Notes under the pieces: model-generated
Database searches by the model: none
What the model was told of the DNA's origin: nothing
What the model saw: only the letters and a program-made list of their open reading frames with translations
Shown here: in pieces, positions 20,178 to 33,161 of the stretch
Layout of the letters: every line of letters starts with the position of its first letter
Numbering within the stretch: the stretch's first letter is position 1
Made by a program: the position numbers and the translations under genes
Assembly (NCBI RefSeq): GCF_900091445.1
Contig: NZ_LT607733.1
Coordinates: forward strand, 5,483,001-5,547,000
DNA: 64,000 nt
Reading direction: 5' to 3'
Source of the DNA: Micromonospora echinofusca
Lineage (GTDB): Bacteria; Actinomycetota; Actinomycetes; Mycobacteriales; Micromonosporaceae

Positions 20178-21128
20178 TCAGTCTGCCGCGCCGGCGTCCG
20201 CGTCGGCATCCCCCTCTTCGGCGTCGAGTGCCTCCACCGCCGCCTCCACCTCGCCGGCGCGCCGGCGGGCGGCGGTCACGGTCCGCTCCGCCCCGCGCCG
20301 CGCCAGCCGCGCCCGGCTCAGGTCCTGCTCGGCGACGGCCCGGCGGCGCTCCAGCTCGGCCAGTTCCGCCTCGATCGCGTCCAGGGCGGCGACGCCGTCG
20401 CGCTCGGCCGCCGTCGCGCCCGCCAGCTCCGCCTCGGCCCGTTCCTGATCGGTACGCGCCCTCGCCAGCTCCTTCTCGATCGCCCGCCGCCGGCGTGCCC
20501 GCTCCGCCCGGGCGGCCCGCTGCGCCTGCTCGGCGCGGAGCGCGCCGCGCTCGGCGTCGCGCCGTTGCCTGTCGCCCGGCTCGGGGTGGGGTGCCGGTTC
20601 CGGCTCCTCCCCGCCGGTCACCAGCCGCAACTGCGGGCGGGGCACCTCCCCGAAGCCGGCGTAGGTGGCGGCCTTCAGCAGCCGGCCGGAGCGGACCTGC
20701 TCGGCGACGGCGGTGTCGGCGAGCGCCGCGTTGAGGGTGGCCTCCACCTCGGCCAGCGGCAGCTTCCCGGCCGACGGGGCCCCCTCCGCCCCGGCCGCGA
20801 GCTTGCGCACCTCGGCGACGAGCGCGCCGACCACCGCCCGCCGCTGGGTGGAGAGTTCCCGCAGCCGGGGCCCGCGCAGCTCGCGTTGGGCGGTGCGTAG
20901 CGCCTCGGCGAGCTGGGCCAGGTCGGCGACCAGTTCGGGTCGGCGGATGGCGAGCAGGTTGACCAGCCAGGCGGCCACGGTGGGCCGGCGCAGCCGGGCG
21001 ATCTCCCGCGCGCCCTTCGGGTCGCCGGCACTGCGGGCCTCGGCGACCGCCTCGTCGCGGATCGCGACGAACCGGTCCGGCGCGGTGGTGTAGAGCCGGT
21101 GCACCAGCTCTCGGGACGGGCCGGGCAT
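20178..21128 (-). CDS. Coiled-coil protein of unknown function
   Basis: 316 residues. The N-terminal half (MPGPSRELVHRLYTTAPDRF) is helical and compact; the C-terminal half (about residue 170 onward) is a long Ala/Arg/Glu-rich coiled coil, ending in an acidic Asp/Ala tail. No enzymatic motif is seen. ATG 21126-21128 lies 5 bp after the stop of the upstream metallo-hydrolase gene, so they form an operon. Could act as a scaffold or regulator; function not assigned. Confidence 0.75.
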   Translation of the reverse strand: MPGPSRELVHRLYTTAPDRFVAIRDEAVAEARSAGDPKGAREIARLRRPTVAAWLVNLLAIRRPELVADLAQLAEALRTAQRELRGPRLRELSTQRRAVVGALVAEVRKLAAGAEGAPSAGKLPLAEVEATLNAALADTAVAEQVRSGRLLKAATYAGFGEVPRPQLRLVTGGEEPEPAPHPEPGDRQRRDAERGALRAEQAQRAARAERARRRRAIEKELARARTDQERAEAELAGATAAERDGVAALDAIEAELAELERRRAVAEQDLSRARLARRGAERTVTAARRRAGEVEAAVEALDAEEGDADADAGAAD

Positions 21129-21133
21129 CGCCG

Positions 21134-21763
21134 TCAGGCGTCGATCCGGGTGCCCGGTTCGAGCCGGCGGTAGTCCACTTCGGACATCCTGGTGAAGTTG
21201 CCGTTGAGCACGTTGAGCCCGTTGTCGTTGAGCAGCCCGTCGTGCAACGCGTACGCCCGGCGCGGAGCGACCGCCCGGAGGAAGTCCAGCGACTCGGAGA
21301 ACTTCGTCCACGGGGCGTGGATCGGCAGGAAGAGCGTGTCGACCTGGGCGTCCTCGGGGACCACCAGGCTGTCCCCGGGGTGGTAGACCACGTCGTCCAG
21401 CAGGTACGCCAGGTTGTCCACGACCGGGATGTCGGGGTGGATCACGGCGTGCCGGCCGCCGTAGGCGCGTACCGGCACGCCGGCGGCCGTGAACGACTGT
21501 CCCGGTCGGACCGCGTCGAGCGCCTCGGCGGCGTCGCCCAGGGTGCCGGCCAGCGACGCCGGACCGTGGATGACGAACCGACGCCGGTCGAGCTGCCGGC
21601 TGACCGCCTCGACGTCGACGTGGTCGGGGTGCTCGTGGGTGATGAGCACCGCGTCCGCCCCGTCGAGCGCCGCCGCCTCGCTGAACACGCCCGGGTCGAT
21701 GACCAGCACTCCCCCGTCGTGCTCCACCCGCAGGCAGGAGTGGGCGTACTTGGTGAGCTGCAT
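21134..21763 (-). CDS. MBL-fold metal-dependent hydrolase
   Basis: 209 residues of the UlaG/YtnP-like metallo-beta-lactamase fold. Metal ligands appear as His-x-His-x-Asp-His (THEHPDHVDVEA), a later His in GGRHAVIHPD and Asp in VYHPGDSLV, with a C-terminal His (YALHDGLL). ATG 21761-21763 (MQLTKYAHSC) has GGAG about 8 nt upstream and a GATAAT-like box before it. Substrate unknown. Head of a short operon with the coiled-coil gene. Confidence 0.88.
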   Translation of the reverse strand: MQLTKYAHSCLRVEHDGGVLVIDPGVFSEAAALDGADAVLITHEHPDHVDVEAVSRQLDRRRFVIHGPASLAGTLGDAAEALDAVRPGQSFTAAGVPVRAYGGRHAVIHPDIPVVDNLAYLLDDVVYHPGDSLVVPEDAQVDTLFLPIHAPWTKFSESLDFLRAVAPRRAYALHDGLLNDNGLNVLNGNFTRMSEVDYRRLEPGTRIDA

Positions 21764-21879
21764 CGTGACTCCAAGATTATCGAATCGTGACGTCCTGAGC
21801 GCAGTCTGCCGGAACCGACGTGGTGACGCGTCACGTCTGAGGTATCGCCCCACACGGGGGCGAGGACGATGGAGGCGGG

Positions 21880-22866
21880 ATGGACGTAGGGGAACGGCGA
21901 CGTCGAGGCGTACGGCTGACGGCTGCCGCTCTGGTCGCGCTGCTCGCGTTGGCGGGCTGTGGCAGCGACGCGGGCGACAACGCCGACAGCGCGCCGGCGG
22001 CGGCCCCGGCGGAGCGGGACCGGGCGGGCGACGCGGCGGACCAGGCGGGCGGCGCGGCCGAGCCGGGCGCCGGCAAGGCCGAGCCGGGCGCCGGCGCCGG
22101 TGCGCCCGACCTGCGGGTCGACCAGCGGTCCATCATCTACACCGGCACGATGCGCGTGCAGGTGGAGGATGTGGACGACGCGGCGCGCAGCGCGATCGCC
22201 ACGGTCACGGCGGCCGGCGGTTTCGTCGGCGGCGACCAGCGGCGCAGCGCCGACGCGGACGCGCGGGCCGAGCTGGAGCTGCGGGTGCCGGCGGCGAAGT
22301 TCCACGGCGTCGTCGAGGAGCTGGCGAAGCTGGGCCGGCAGCAGCGGCGGGAGATCCGCACCGAGGACGTCACCGAGCAGATGGTCGACCTGGACGCGCG
22401 GATCACCACCCAGCGCGCCCGGGTGGAGAGCGCCCGCAGGCTGCTGGCGAAGGCGACCTCGATCAGCGACCTGGTGTCGTTGGAGAACGAGCTGTCCCGG
22501 CGGGAGGCGGACCTGGCGTCGCTGGTGGCGAAGAAGGAGCGGCTGGCGGACCTGACCAGCCTGTCGACGATCACCGTGTCGCTGGTCGGTCCGGATGCGA
22601 GCACCGCCGACGAGGAGACCGAGGTCGGCTTCATGGTGGGGCTCGAGGGCGGCTGGAAGGTCTTCCTGACCTCGATGACCGTCCTGCTGACGGTGCTCGG
22701 CGCGGTGCTGCCGTGGCTGCTGGCGATCGGCGTACCGCTGACGGTGCTGCTGGTGGTGCTGCGCCGGCGGCGGCGCACGAGCCCGCCGCCGGCGATGCCG
22801 GGCGGACCGGCGGCGCCGCTGCCTACCGGGCCGCCGCCAGTGCCCGCAGCGCGGTCTGGACCATGA
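21880..22866 (+). CDS. DUF4349 domain lipoprotein
   Basis: 328 residues. A lipoprotein signal ends in the lipobox LALAGC (about residues 22-27), followed by an Ala/Gly/Glu low-complexity linker. The DUF4349 domain starts at RSIIYTGTMRVQVEDVDDAA, has GGFVGGDQ and ends in a coiled coil around residues 170-220 (TEQMVDLDARITTQRARVES). A C-terminal membrane helix (about 262-290) and Pro-rich tail follow. Exposed outside the membrane; function unknown. GGAGGCGG precedes ATG 21880. Its last 44 bp overlap the convergent amidohydrolase gene. Confidence 0.88.
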   Translation: MDVGERRRRGVRLTAAALVALLALAGCGSDAGDNADSAPAAAPAERDRAGDAADQAGGAAEPGAGKAEPGAGAGAPDLRVDQRSIIYTGTMRVQVEDVDDAARSAIATVTAAGGFVGGDQRRSADADARAELELRVPAAKFHGVVEELAKLGRQQRREIRTEDVTEQMVDLDARITTQRARVESARRLLAKATSISDLVSLENELSRREADLASLVAKKERLADLTSLSTITVSLVGPDASTADEETEVGFMVGLEGGWKVFLTSMTVLLTVLGAVLPWLLAIGVPLTVLLVVLRRRRRTSPPPAMPGGPAAPLPTGPPPVPAARSGP

Positions 22867-24082
22867 GCCGTACGCCGACCGGGATGGCCCGTTCGTCCAC
22901 GTCGAACGAGGCCCGGTGCAGGTCCACGTTCGGGCCGGAGCGGCCGACACCCAGCCGGGCGAGCGCGCCGGGGACGTACTCCAGGTACCAGGAGAAGTCC
23001 TCGCCGCCCATGCTCTGCGGGGTCTCGGCCACGCCCTCCGGCCCGAGCGTGGCGGTGGTGGCGCCCGTGAGGACCTGGATGGCGCGGGAGTCGTTGCACA
23101 CCGGCGGGCGGCCCCGCAGGTATTCGAGGTCGACGGTGGCCCCGGTCGGGGCGACGACGTCGCGGACGACCTGACCCACGATCTTGGGGGCCAGCTCCCA
23201 GGTGTCGCGGTCCATCACCCGCAGGGTGCCGGACGCGGACGCCTCGGAGGGGATGACGTTGTAACGGGTGCCGGCCGAGGCGTGGCCGAAGACCAGCAGC
23301 AGCCCGCTGTTGGCCGGCACCCGGCGGCTGACCAGCGCCGGCACCTCGGTGATCAGGCGGCCCAGGGCGTCGACCAGGTCGACGGTCAGGTGCGGGCGGG
23401 CGGTGTGCCCGCCGGGGCCGGTGAGCCGGACGGTGACGTTGTCGGCGGCGGCGGTGATCGGGCCGACCCGCAGGCCGATCTGCCCGACCGGCAGGTTGGG
23501 GTCGCAGTGCAGCGCGAAGATCTGCACCACGTCGTCCAGGCCGCCGGCCTCGATGACCTCCAGCGAGCCGCAGGGCAGGATCTCCTCGGCGGGCTGGAAG
23601 ATCAGCCGGACCCGGCCGGGCAGCTCGCCCAGGTCGGCGAGCTGGGCGAGCAGCATGCCGACGCCGAGCATGACGGTGGTGTGCACGTCGTGACCGCAGG
23701 CGTGGCAGACGCCGTCCACGGTGGAGCGGTACGGCACGTCCTTCGAGTCGGTCAGCGGCAGGGCGTCGATGTCGGCGCGCAGCGCGACGACCGGACCGTC
23801 GGGGCGCCCGTCGATGTCGCAGATGACCCCGTTGCCCTTCGGCAGCAGCCGCGGCCGCAGCCCGGCCAGGGTGAGCTCCCGGGCGATCAGGGCGGCCGTC
23901 TCGAACTCCTCGCCGGAGAGCTCCGGGTGCGAGTGGAGGTGGCGACGGGTGGCGATCAGCCCGGGCACCCGGAGGGCGAGCAGGTGGTCCAGCTCGAACG
24001 GCAGGGGCTGGGACCCGGACGGCGCCTCCGGCCAGGACGACGCCAGCTGGTTGCCGGTGGGCAGCGTCAACGCACTCGTCAC
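22823..24082 (-). CDS. M20 family amidohydrolase/metallopeptidase
   Basis: 419 residues, AbgB/HipO-like. Metal-site motifs: RRHLHSHPELSGEE, CHACGHDVHTTVMLG, Glu pair in IFQPAEEILPCGS, FALHCDPNLPVG, and the late His in MGGEDFSWYL region. Dimerisation insert GPGGHTARPHLTVD is present. These enzymes hydrolyse N-acyl or indole-amino acid conjugates. GTG 24082 is favoured because codon use upstream loses its G/C third-base bias; yet a strong AGGAGGTGG site serves an in-frame ATG at 24265, which would give a 480-residue form. Both starts are possible. Confidence 0.88.
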   Translation of the reverse strand: MTSALTLPTGNQLASSWPEAPSGSQPLPFELDHLLALRVPGLIATRRHLHSHPELSGEEFETAALIARELTLAGLRPRLLPKGNGVICDIDGRPDGPVVALRADIDALPLTDSKDVPYRSTVDGVCHACGHDVHTTVMLGVGMLLAQLADLGELPGRVRLIFQPAEEILPCGSLEVIEAGGLDDVVQIFALHCDPNLPVGQIGLRVGPITAAADNVTVRLTGPGGHTARPHLTVDLVDALGRLITEVPALVSRRVPANSGLLLVFGHASAGTRYNVIPSEASASGTLRVMDRDTWELAPKIVGQVVRDVVAPTGATVDLEYLRGRPPVCNDSRAIQVLTGATTATLGPEGVAETPQSMGGEDFSWYLEYVPGALARLGVGRSGPNVDLHRASFDVDERAIPVGVRLMVQTALRALAAAR

Positions 24083-24265
24083 GTCGAATTCTCGTTCGCT
24101 AGAGATGGATGGATCATCAGGAACAGCAGACAGCCTAGACCTCCGACGGTGACGCTGCGCAACGTCGTTCCGGTAGCCGTCGGACCGCGCAGCGTCACGT
24201 ATGCCCTGCTCGGAGCGCTCGTAGATCTGCGGGACAGCAGGTAGATCGCGGTCGAACGCCGTCAT
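24083..24265 (-). other. In-frame 5' extension of the amidohydrolase gene, or leader ORF
   Basis: ATG 24265 sits 7-8 nt after AGGAGGTGG and is in frame with the amidohydrolase. The first 34 codons are moderately G/C-ending; the next 27 codons are under half G/C-ending, unlike any gene here. It may be a translated N-terminal extension, or a leader region with the enzyme starting at 24082. Confidence 0.4.
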
Positions 24266-24790
24266 CTGCCACCCACCTCCTACAACGCGTAATCGGCCCG
24301 GCCGTCGCGAAATCGATGCCGATCGCAGAGGCCGCTTTTCCGAATTGTCGCATTAGTCGGTCACGTCGACGGACACTCCGACAATTACCCGACCTTCGTC
24401 AGAGCGAGGGCACCCGAGACGGTCACACACCCCGTCGCCGACCAACCGCACACCGTGTGCGTCCACGTCCACCCGGTCGGGTTACCCCCGAACCCGTCCG
24501 GCACACGCCGTGGCCGGTGGGCCACGTCGCCCCGCACTGCGCGCGCAGCCACCGGCGGCGTCGCCGGGGCCGCATCCACGCGCCCGCGCCGCCGATGGGC
24601 GGCCAGGGTCCCCTCCGACTGTAGCGCTCCTCCCCGCAGGCCCGCGACCAGCAGGAACGCGCCGTGGGCGGGTCGTTACCCGCACGTGCACCCGCCGGTT
24701 ACGGCGCAGGGGTGAAGCGGTGCCGCGCCGACGCCGACGGCCGCCCACCCCCGGCGCGGCGGGAGGTCGGACGGCCGTCGGTCGACGTGA
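24266..24790. other. Gene-free intergenic region
   Basis: About 525 bp with lower coding signal on both strands. It should carry the amidohydrolase promoter. An 8-bp inverted repeat AATTGTCG (24343-24350) / CGACAATT (24379-24386) is the only clear symmetry; its role is unknown. The right end holds the 3' flank of the mutase gene. Confidence 0.45.
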
Positions 24791-26374
<1,584 letters not shown>

Positions 26375-26548
26375 TAGCGGATGGTAGGACGCGCGACGGC
26401 GTCGACGGGTGAGGGATACCGCACACCGGTCGACGCGTCGACGGGCATCGACGAGAGGTGAACGCTCGGACACGTACCGTCCAGTTCGACAAACGTCCGC
26501 CGCGTCGGGTTTCGCATCGGGCGTCGGAACCAGCAAGATAGGGGGGTT

Positions 26549-28756
<2,208 letters not shown>

Positions 28757-28804
28757 GCCCCGGGGGAAGCGCGGTGGTGATCCGCCGGCGTGCTATCAAG
28801 AGAC

Positions 28805-30529
28805 ATGCCGGCGGAAACCACTGACATCGACGACATTCGCGAGCGAGCGCGGCGCTGGCTCGACGACGATCCCGACCCGGCCAGCCGGGAGGAGCTGCGG
28901 GCGGTGCTCGACCGCCTGCCGGCGAGCGCCCCGGAGCTGGCCGACCGGTTCGCCGGCCCGCTGACCTTCGGCACCGCCGGGCTGCGCGGGCCGCTGCGCG
29001 CCGGCCCCAACGGAATGAACCTCGCGGTGGTCACCCAGGCCGCCGCCGGGCTGGTCGGCTGGCTCGCCGCCCAGGGCGGCACCGGTCCGCTCGTGATCGG
29101 GTACGACGCCCGGCACGGTTCCCGCGAGTTCGCCGAGCGCACCGCCCAGGTCGCCACCGGCGCGGGACGCCCGGCGCTGCTGCTGCCCCGTCCCCTGCCC
29201 ACCCCTGTGCTCGCATACGCGGTGCGCCACCTCGGGGCGGTCGCCGGGGTGATGGTCACGGCCAGCCACAACCCGCCGCAGGACAACGGCTACAAGGTCT
29301 ACCTCGGCGCGGAGCTGGGCGGGGCGCTGGGCGCGGGCGCCCAGATCGTGCCGCCGGCCGACGCCGGCATCGAGGCCGCGATCCGGTCGGTCGGGCCGCT
29401 GGCCGGGGTGCCGCTCGGCCCGGCCGGGCAGGTGCTCGGCGACGACCTGGTGGCCTCCTACGTGGAGCGGGCCACCGCCGTCATCGACCCGGACGGCTCG
29501 CGCGACCTGGCGGTGGCGTACACGCCGCTGCACGGGGTGGGCGCGGCGGTGCTCACCGCGGCGTTCGCCAGTGCGGGCTTCCCCGTGCCCGGTGTGGTGC
29601 CCGAGCAGGCCGAGCCCGACCCCGCGTTCCCGACCGTCGCCTTCCCCAACCCGGAGGAGCCGGGGGCGGTGGACCGGCTGGTCGCGCTGGCCGAGGCGAC
29701 CGGCGCGGACATCGCCATCGCCAACGATCCCGACGCGGACCGCTGCGCCGTGGCCGTCCGGGACACCGCTCGGGCGGCGAGCGCGGGCGGCGAGGTCGCC
29801 GGCCCGGCCCAACCCGACGGGAACCCGCCCGGCTGGCGGATGCTGCGCGGCGACGAGGTGGGTGTGCTGCTGGCCGACCACCTCATGCGGCGCGGCGTGA
29901 CCGGGCTGTACGCCACCACGATCGTGTCGTCGTCCCTGCTGCGGGCGATGTGCGCCGCCCGGGGCCTGCCGTACGACGAGACGCTGACCGGGTTCAAGTG
30001 GATCGTACGGGCCGGCGGCGGGGCCGAGCCGCTGGTCTTCGGCTACGAGGAGGCGCTCGGCTACTGCGTCGCCCCCGAGCACGTACGCGACAAGGACGGC
30101 ATCACCGCCGCGCTGACCGTCGCCGAGCTGGCCGCCGGGCTCAAGGCGCGGGGACTCACCCTGACCGACCGGCTCGACGAGCTGGCCGCCGAGTTCGGCG
30201 TGCACCACACCGACCAGCTCTCGGTGCGGGTGGACGACCTGCGGCTGATCGCCGACGCGATGGCCCGGATCCGGGCCGCCACCCCCACGACGCTGCTCGG
30301 CCAGCCGGTCACCGAGACACAGGACCTGCTCCCCGAGGCGGACGTGGTGATCCTGCGTACCGGCACCGCCCGGGTGGTGATCCGCCCCTCGGGCACCGAG
30401 CCGAAGCTCAAGGCGTACCTGGAGGTGGTGGAGCCGGTGGCGGACGGCGACGTCGCCGGAGCCCGCGCCCGTGCCACCGACGCGGTCGCCACCCTCCGCA
30501 CGGAAATGGCCACGACCCTAGGCCTCTGA
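28805..30529 (+). CDS. Phospho-sugar mutase (phosphoglucomutase/phosphomannomutase/phosphopentomutase type)
   Basis: 574 residues of the alpha-D-phosphohexomutase family. Catalytic phospho-Ser loop VTASHNPPQDNGYKVY, Mg loop NDPDADRCAVAV, sugar loop GYEEALGYC, phosphate loop RPSGTEPKLKAYL. The length and TFGTAGLRG start resemble the PGM2-like group, some of which interconvert (deoxy)ribose 1- and 5-phosphates. That would link deoA products to DeoC. ATG 28805 is preferred to an in-frame start five codons upstream. Confidence 0.9.
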   Translation: MPAETTDIDDIRERARRWLDDDPDPASREELRAVLDRLPASAPELADRFAGPLTFGTAGLRGPLRAGPNGMNLAVVTQAAAGLVGWLAAQGGTGPLVIGYDARHGSREFAERTAQVATGAGRPALLLPRPLPTPVLAYAVRHLGAVAGVMVTASHNPPQDNGYKVYLGAELGGALGAGAQIVPPADAGIEAAIRSVGPLAGVPLGPAGQVLGDDLVASYVERATAVIDPDGSRDLAVAYTPLHGVGAAVLTAAFASAGFPVPGVVPEQAEPDPAFPTVAFPNPEEPGAVDRLVALAEATGADIAIANDPDADRCAVAVRDTARAASAGGEVAGPAQPDGNPPGWRMLRGDEVGVLLADHLMRRGVTGLYATTIVSSSLLRAMCAARGLPYDETLTGFKWIVRAGGGAEPLVFGYEEALGYCVAPEHVRDKDGITAALTVAELAAGLKARGLTLTDRLDELAAEFGVHHTDQLSVRVDDLRLIADAMARIRAATPTTLLGQPVTETQDLLPEADVVILRTGTARVVIRPSGTEPKLKAYLEVVEPVADGDVAGARARATDAVATLRTEMATTLGL

Positions 30530-30550
30530 CCCACCCACCCCACCCCGCCG

Positions 30551-30614
30551 CGTTGATCGTGAGGTTGGCGGCACTGGAAAGCGCTTCCCCGCCCCGCCAA
30601 CCTCATGATCGACG
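30551..30614. terminator. Long imperfect hairpin, convergent terminator/repeat element
   Basis: Left arm 30551-30571 and right arm 30594-30614 are 21 nt each and pair over 19 positions; the two mismatches become G-U in RNA. The 22-nt loop itself contains GGAA...TTCC symmetry. It lies between the convergent phosphosugar mutase and GPP34 genes. GTTGATC-type hairpins of this look recur, by memory, in Micromonospora intergenic regions, so it may be a dispersed element used as a bidirectional terminator. Confidence 0.6.
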
Positions 30615-30674
30615 GGTGTCGGGGGCACGGCCGGATGGGTGGTGGGGTGGGTGGGGTGGTCCAGCCGGGGTGGG

Positions 30675-31352
30675 TCAGCGGCGGGGGCCCAGGGCGGCGT
30701 CGACGGCGCGGCCCAGGGCGGCCACGACGAGGCCGACCGAGGGGCGGACCACGGAGTCGTCCAGGCTGACGGTGCCGGAGAAGCCGGCGCCGCCGGCGAT
30801 CTCCTCCAGGCGCTGCCGGGCCTCCCGGGCCGCGTCGCCGGTCAGGCCGAGCGCCGGCTCCATCCGCAGCACCGCGACCAGGGTGGCCAGCGCGGCGGTC
30901 CGCTCGTCGGGCAGTTCGCCGCTGGCCAGTGCCTCGGCGAGCCGGCGTCGGGTGTCCGCCTCGACGGCGGGGTCCACGGTCGGGTAGCGGTGCACGTGGA
31001 TGAAGCCCAGCTCGGTCTCGTCGACGTCACGCACCACGCCCTGGGCGCACAGGTCGCCGAGGATCTTGTCGCGCAGGCCGTGCCGCAGCCGCTGCACCCA
31101 GGACGAGGGGCTGTGCGGCGTGTCGGCCGCCATGCGGGCGAGGACCCCGTCGACGAGTGGCTCGCCGGTGGGCGTCGGGTCGACCACCGTCAGGGACCCC
31201 GCGGAGTACGCGATCCGCCCGGCCAGGGCCAGTTCGATCAGCACCGCGGCGGCCATCCCCAGGTCGAGGCTGATCCGCGGCATGGTCGCCTTGCCGGTCT
31301 CGTCGTCGTACGCGAGGAGAAGCAGCTCTTCGGCGAGCGCAACACCAGTCAT
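30675..31352 (-). CDS. GPP34 family protein (GOLPH3-like)
   Basis: 225 residues of the GOLPH3/GPP34 helical fold, recognised from the N-terminus LAEELLLLAYDDETGKA followed by LDLGMAAAVLIELALAGRI, then VVDPTPTGEPLVD and the long helical C-terminal part. Eukaryotic relatives bind phosphatidylinositol 4-phosphate; the role in actinobacteria is not established. ATG 31350-31352 chosen because upstream in-frame sequence lies in the upp 3' region. The gene follows upp in the same direction with a 77-bp gap. Confidence 0.8.
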   Translation of the reverse strand: MTGVALAEELLLLAYDDETGKATMPRISLDLGMAAAVLIELALAGRIAYSAGSLTVVDPTPTGEPLVDGVLARMAADTPHSPSSWVQRLRHGLRDKILGDLCAQGVVRDVDETELGFIHVHRYPTVDPAVEADTRRRLAEALASGELPDERTAALATLVAVLRMEPALGLTGDAAREARQRLEEIAGGAGFSGTVSLDDSVVRPSVGLVVAALGRAVDAALGPRR

Positions 31353-31429
31353 GGCCGGAGACGGTAGCGGCTGCGCGCATCCCGCGCACGGACTCGCGCA
31401 CGGATTCACGCGCAGCCGCGCGACGGACC

Positions 31430-32062
31430 TCAGAAGCGGGGCATGCCACCGAACTGGCGGTCGCCGGCGTCGCCGAGCCCCGGCACGATGAACATGCGGT
31501 CGTTGAGCCCCTCGTCGATGGAGGCGGTGACCAGGCGCAGCGGCAGGCCGGAGCGCTCCAGCCGCTCGATGCCGACGGGCGCGGCGAGCACGCAGAGCAC
31601 CGTGATGTCGGTGCACCCACGGTCGGCCAGCAGCCGGCAGCAGTGCTCCAGCGAGCCGCCGGTGGCGAGCATCGGGTCGAGCACCAGCACCGGCAGGCCG
31701 CTGAGGTCGCGCGGCAGCGACTCCATGTAGGCGCGCGGCTCGTACGTCTCCTCGTCGCGGGCCAGGCCGACGAAGCCCATCGAGGATTCCGGCAGCAGGC
31801 CGAGCGCGGCGTCGGCCATGCCCAGGCCGGCCCGCAGCACCGGTACGAGCAGCGGCGGGTTGGCCAGCCGGGTGCCCTCGGTGCCGGTGACGGGGGTCTG
31901 CACCGGGTACTTCTCGACGGGGAACGAGCGCGCGGCCTCGTACACCAGCATGGTGGTGAGTTCGTGCAGCGCCGCCCGGAACGAGGAGGAGTCGGTGCGC
32001 GCGTCCCGCATGGCGGTCAGCCGCGACTGGGCGAGCGGATGGTCAATGACGTGTACGTCCAC
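31430..32062 (-). CDS. upp: Uracil phosphoribosyltransferase
   Basis: Converts uracil and PRPP to UMP in pyrimidine salvage. 210 residues, normal length. PRPP-binding motif [21 protein letters not shown], the N-terminal [21 protein letters not shown], and the uracil-binding C-terminal segment [24 protein letters not shown] are all present. ATG 32062 ([20 protein letters not shown]) matches the family start. Divergent from deoC with about 130 bp between. Confidence 0.96.
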   Translation of the reverse strand: MDVHVIDHPLAQSRLTAMRDARTDSSSFRAALHELTTMLVYEAARSFPVEKYPVQTPVTGTEGTRLANPPLLVPVLRAGLGMADAALGLLPESSMGFVGLARDEETYEPRAYMESLPRDLSGLPVLVLDPMLATGGSLEHCCRLLADRGCTDITVLCVLAAPVGIERLERSGLPLRLVTASIDEGLNDRMFIVPGLGDAGDRQFGGMPRF

Positions 32063-32182
32063 GATCGCTCAACCTACCGGTCGCCCCGCTCCCGCACTGC
32101 GGGTGCGGCCGGACCAGCGACCTCGCTCACCACGCGCGCCCCCGACAGCACCGTGACCAAGATCACTGCCGGGTCGGGTGCG

Positions 32183-32188
32183 TAGACT
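32183..32188 (+). promoter_or_regulatory. deoC -10 element, probably leaderless
   Basis: TAGACT ends 7 nt before the deoC ATG (32196). No ribosome site fits in that interval, so a leaderless deoC transcript is likely. No convincing -35 box was found. Confidence 0.4.
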
Positions 32189-32195
32189 TCGGGCC

Positions 32196-33155
32196 ATGAC
32201 GGCGACAGCGACGTCGGCCCGGTCGGAGCTCTCCGAGTTGGGACGATCCGAGACCGCTCTGCGGACCTTCCTGCACGGCCTGCCCGGCGTGGATCAGGTC
32301 GGCGCGGAGCAGCGGGCGGCACAGCTCGGCACCCGCTCCATCAAGACCACCGCCAAGGCCCAGGCCATCGACCTGGCGATCCGGATGGTCGACCTGACCA
32401 CCCTCGAAGGGGCCGACACCCCCGGCAAGGTGCGGGCCCTCGCGGCCAAGGCACTGCGCCCCGACCCGGCCGATCCGTCCTGCCCGCACGTCGGCGCGGT
32501 CTGCGTCTACCCCTCGATGGTCCCGCACGTGGCCGAGGTACTGCGCGGAAGCGGTGTGCACCTGGCCAGCGTGGCGACCGCCTTCCCGTCGGGCCAGGCC
32601 CCGCTGGAGGTCAAGCTCGCCGACACGCGGGCGGCCGTGGCGGCCGGCGCCGACGAGATCGACATGGTGATCAACCGGGGCGCGTTCCTGGCCGGGCGCT
32701 ACTCCGAGGTCCACGACGAGATCGTGGCCACCAAGGAGGCCTGCGGGGACGCCCACCTCAAGGTGATCCTGGAGACCGGCGAGCTGGCCACGTACGACAA
32801 CGTGCGGCGCGCCTCCTGGCTGGCGATGCTGGCCGGCGGCGACTTCATCAAGACCTCCACCGGCAAGGTCCCGGTCGCGGCCACCCTCCCGGTGACCCTG
32901 GTGATGCTGGAGGCCGTACGCGACTTCCGGGCGGCCACCGGGCGGCAGGTCGGCGTGAAGCCGGCCGGCGGCATCAAGACCACCAAGGACGCCATCAAGT
33001 ACCTGGTGATGGTCAACGAGACCGTCGGCGCGGACTGGCTGGACCCGGACTGGTTCCGCTTCGGCGCCTCCAGCCTGCTCAACGACCTGCTCATGCAGCG
33101 CACCAAGCTGACGACCGGCACCTACTCCGGTCCCGACTACTTCACCCTGGACTGA
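32196..33155 (+). CDS. deoC: Deoxyribose-phosphate aldolase
   Basis: Cleaves 2-deoxyribose 5-phosphate to glyceraldehyde 3-phosphate and acetaldehyde. 319 residues, the longer DeoC type. Schiff-base Lys in GGDFIKTSTGK, second active Lys in VGVKPAGGIKTT, and the catalytic Asp in VDLTTLEGADT are visible. ATG 32196 is set by the -10 element. The next gene, an aldehyde dehydrogenase, starts 6 nt after the stop, so acetaldehyde disposal may be coupled to DeoC. Confidence 0.95.
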   Translation: MTATATSARSELSELGRSETALRTFLHGLPGVDQVGAEQRAAQLGTRSIKTTAKAQAIDLAIRMVDLTTLEGADTPGKVRALAAKALRPDPADPSCPHVGAVCVYPSMVPHVAEVLRGSGVHLASVATAFPSGQAPLEVKLADTRAAVAAGADEIDMVINRGAFLAGRYSEVHDEIVATKEACGDAHLKVILETGELATYDNVRRASWLAMLAGGDFIKTSTGKVPVAATLPVTLVMLEAVRDFRAATGRQVGVKPAGGIKTTKDAIKYLVMVNETVGADWLDPDWFRFGASSLLNDLLMQRTKLTTGTYSGPDYFTLD

Positions 33156-33161
33156 GAGCCG

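Noticed and set aside
26429..26442. 14-bp palindrome GTCGACGCGTCGAC between the mutase and kinase genes
   Set aside because: GTCGAC words are frequent here, it is not placed on a recognisable promoter and has no second copy, so no operator is claimed.
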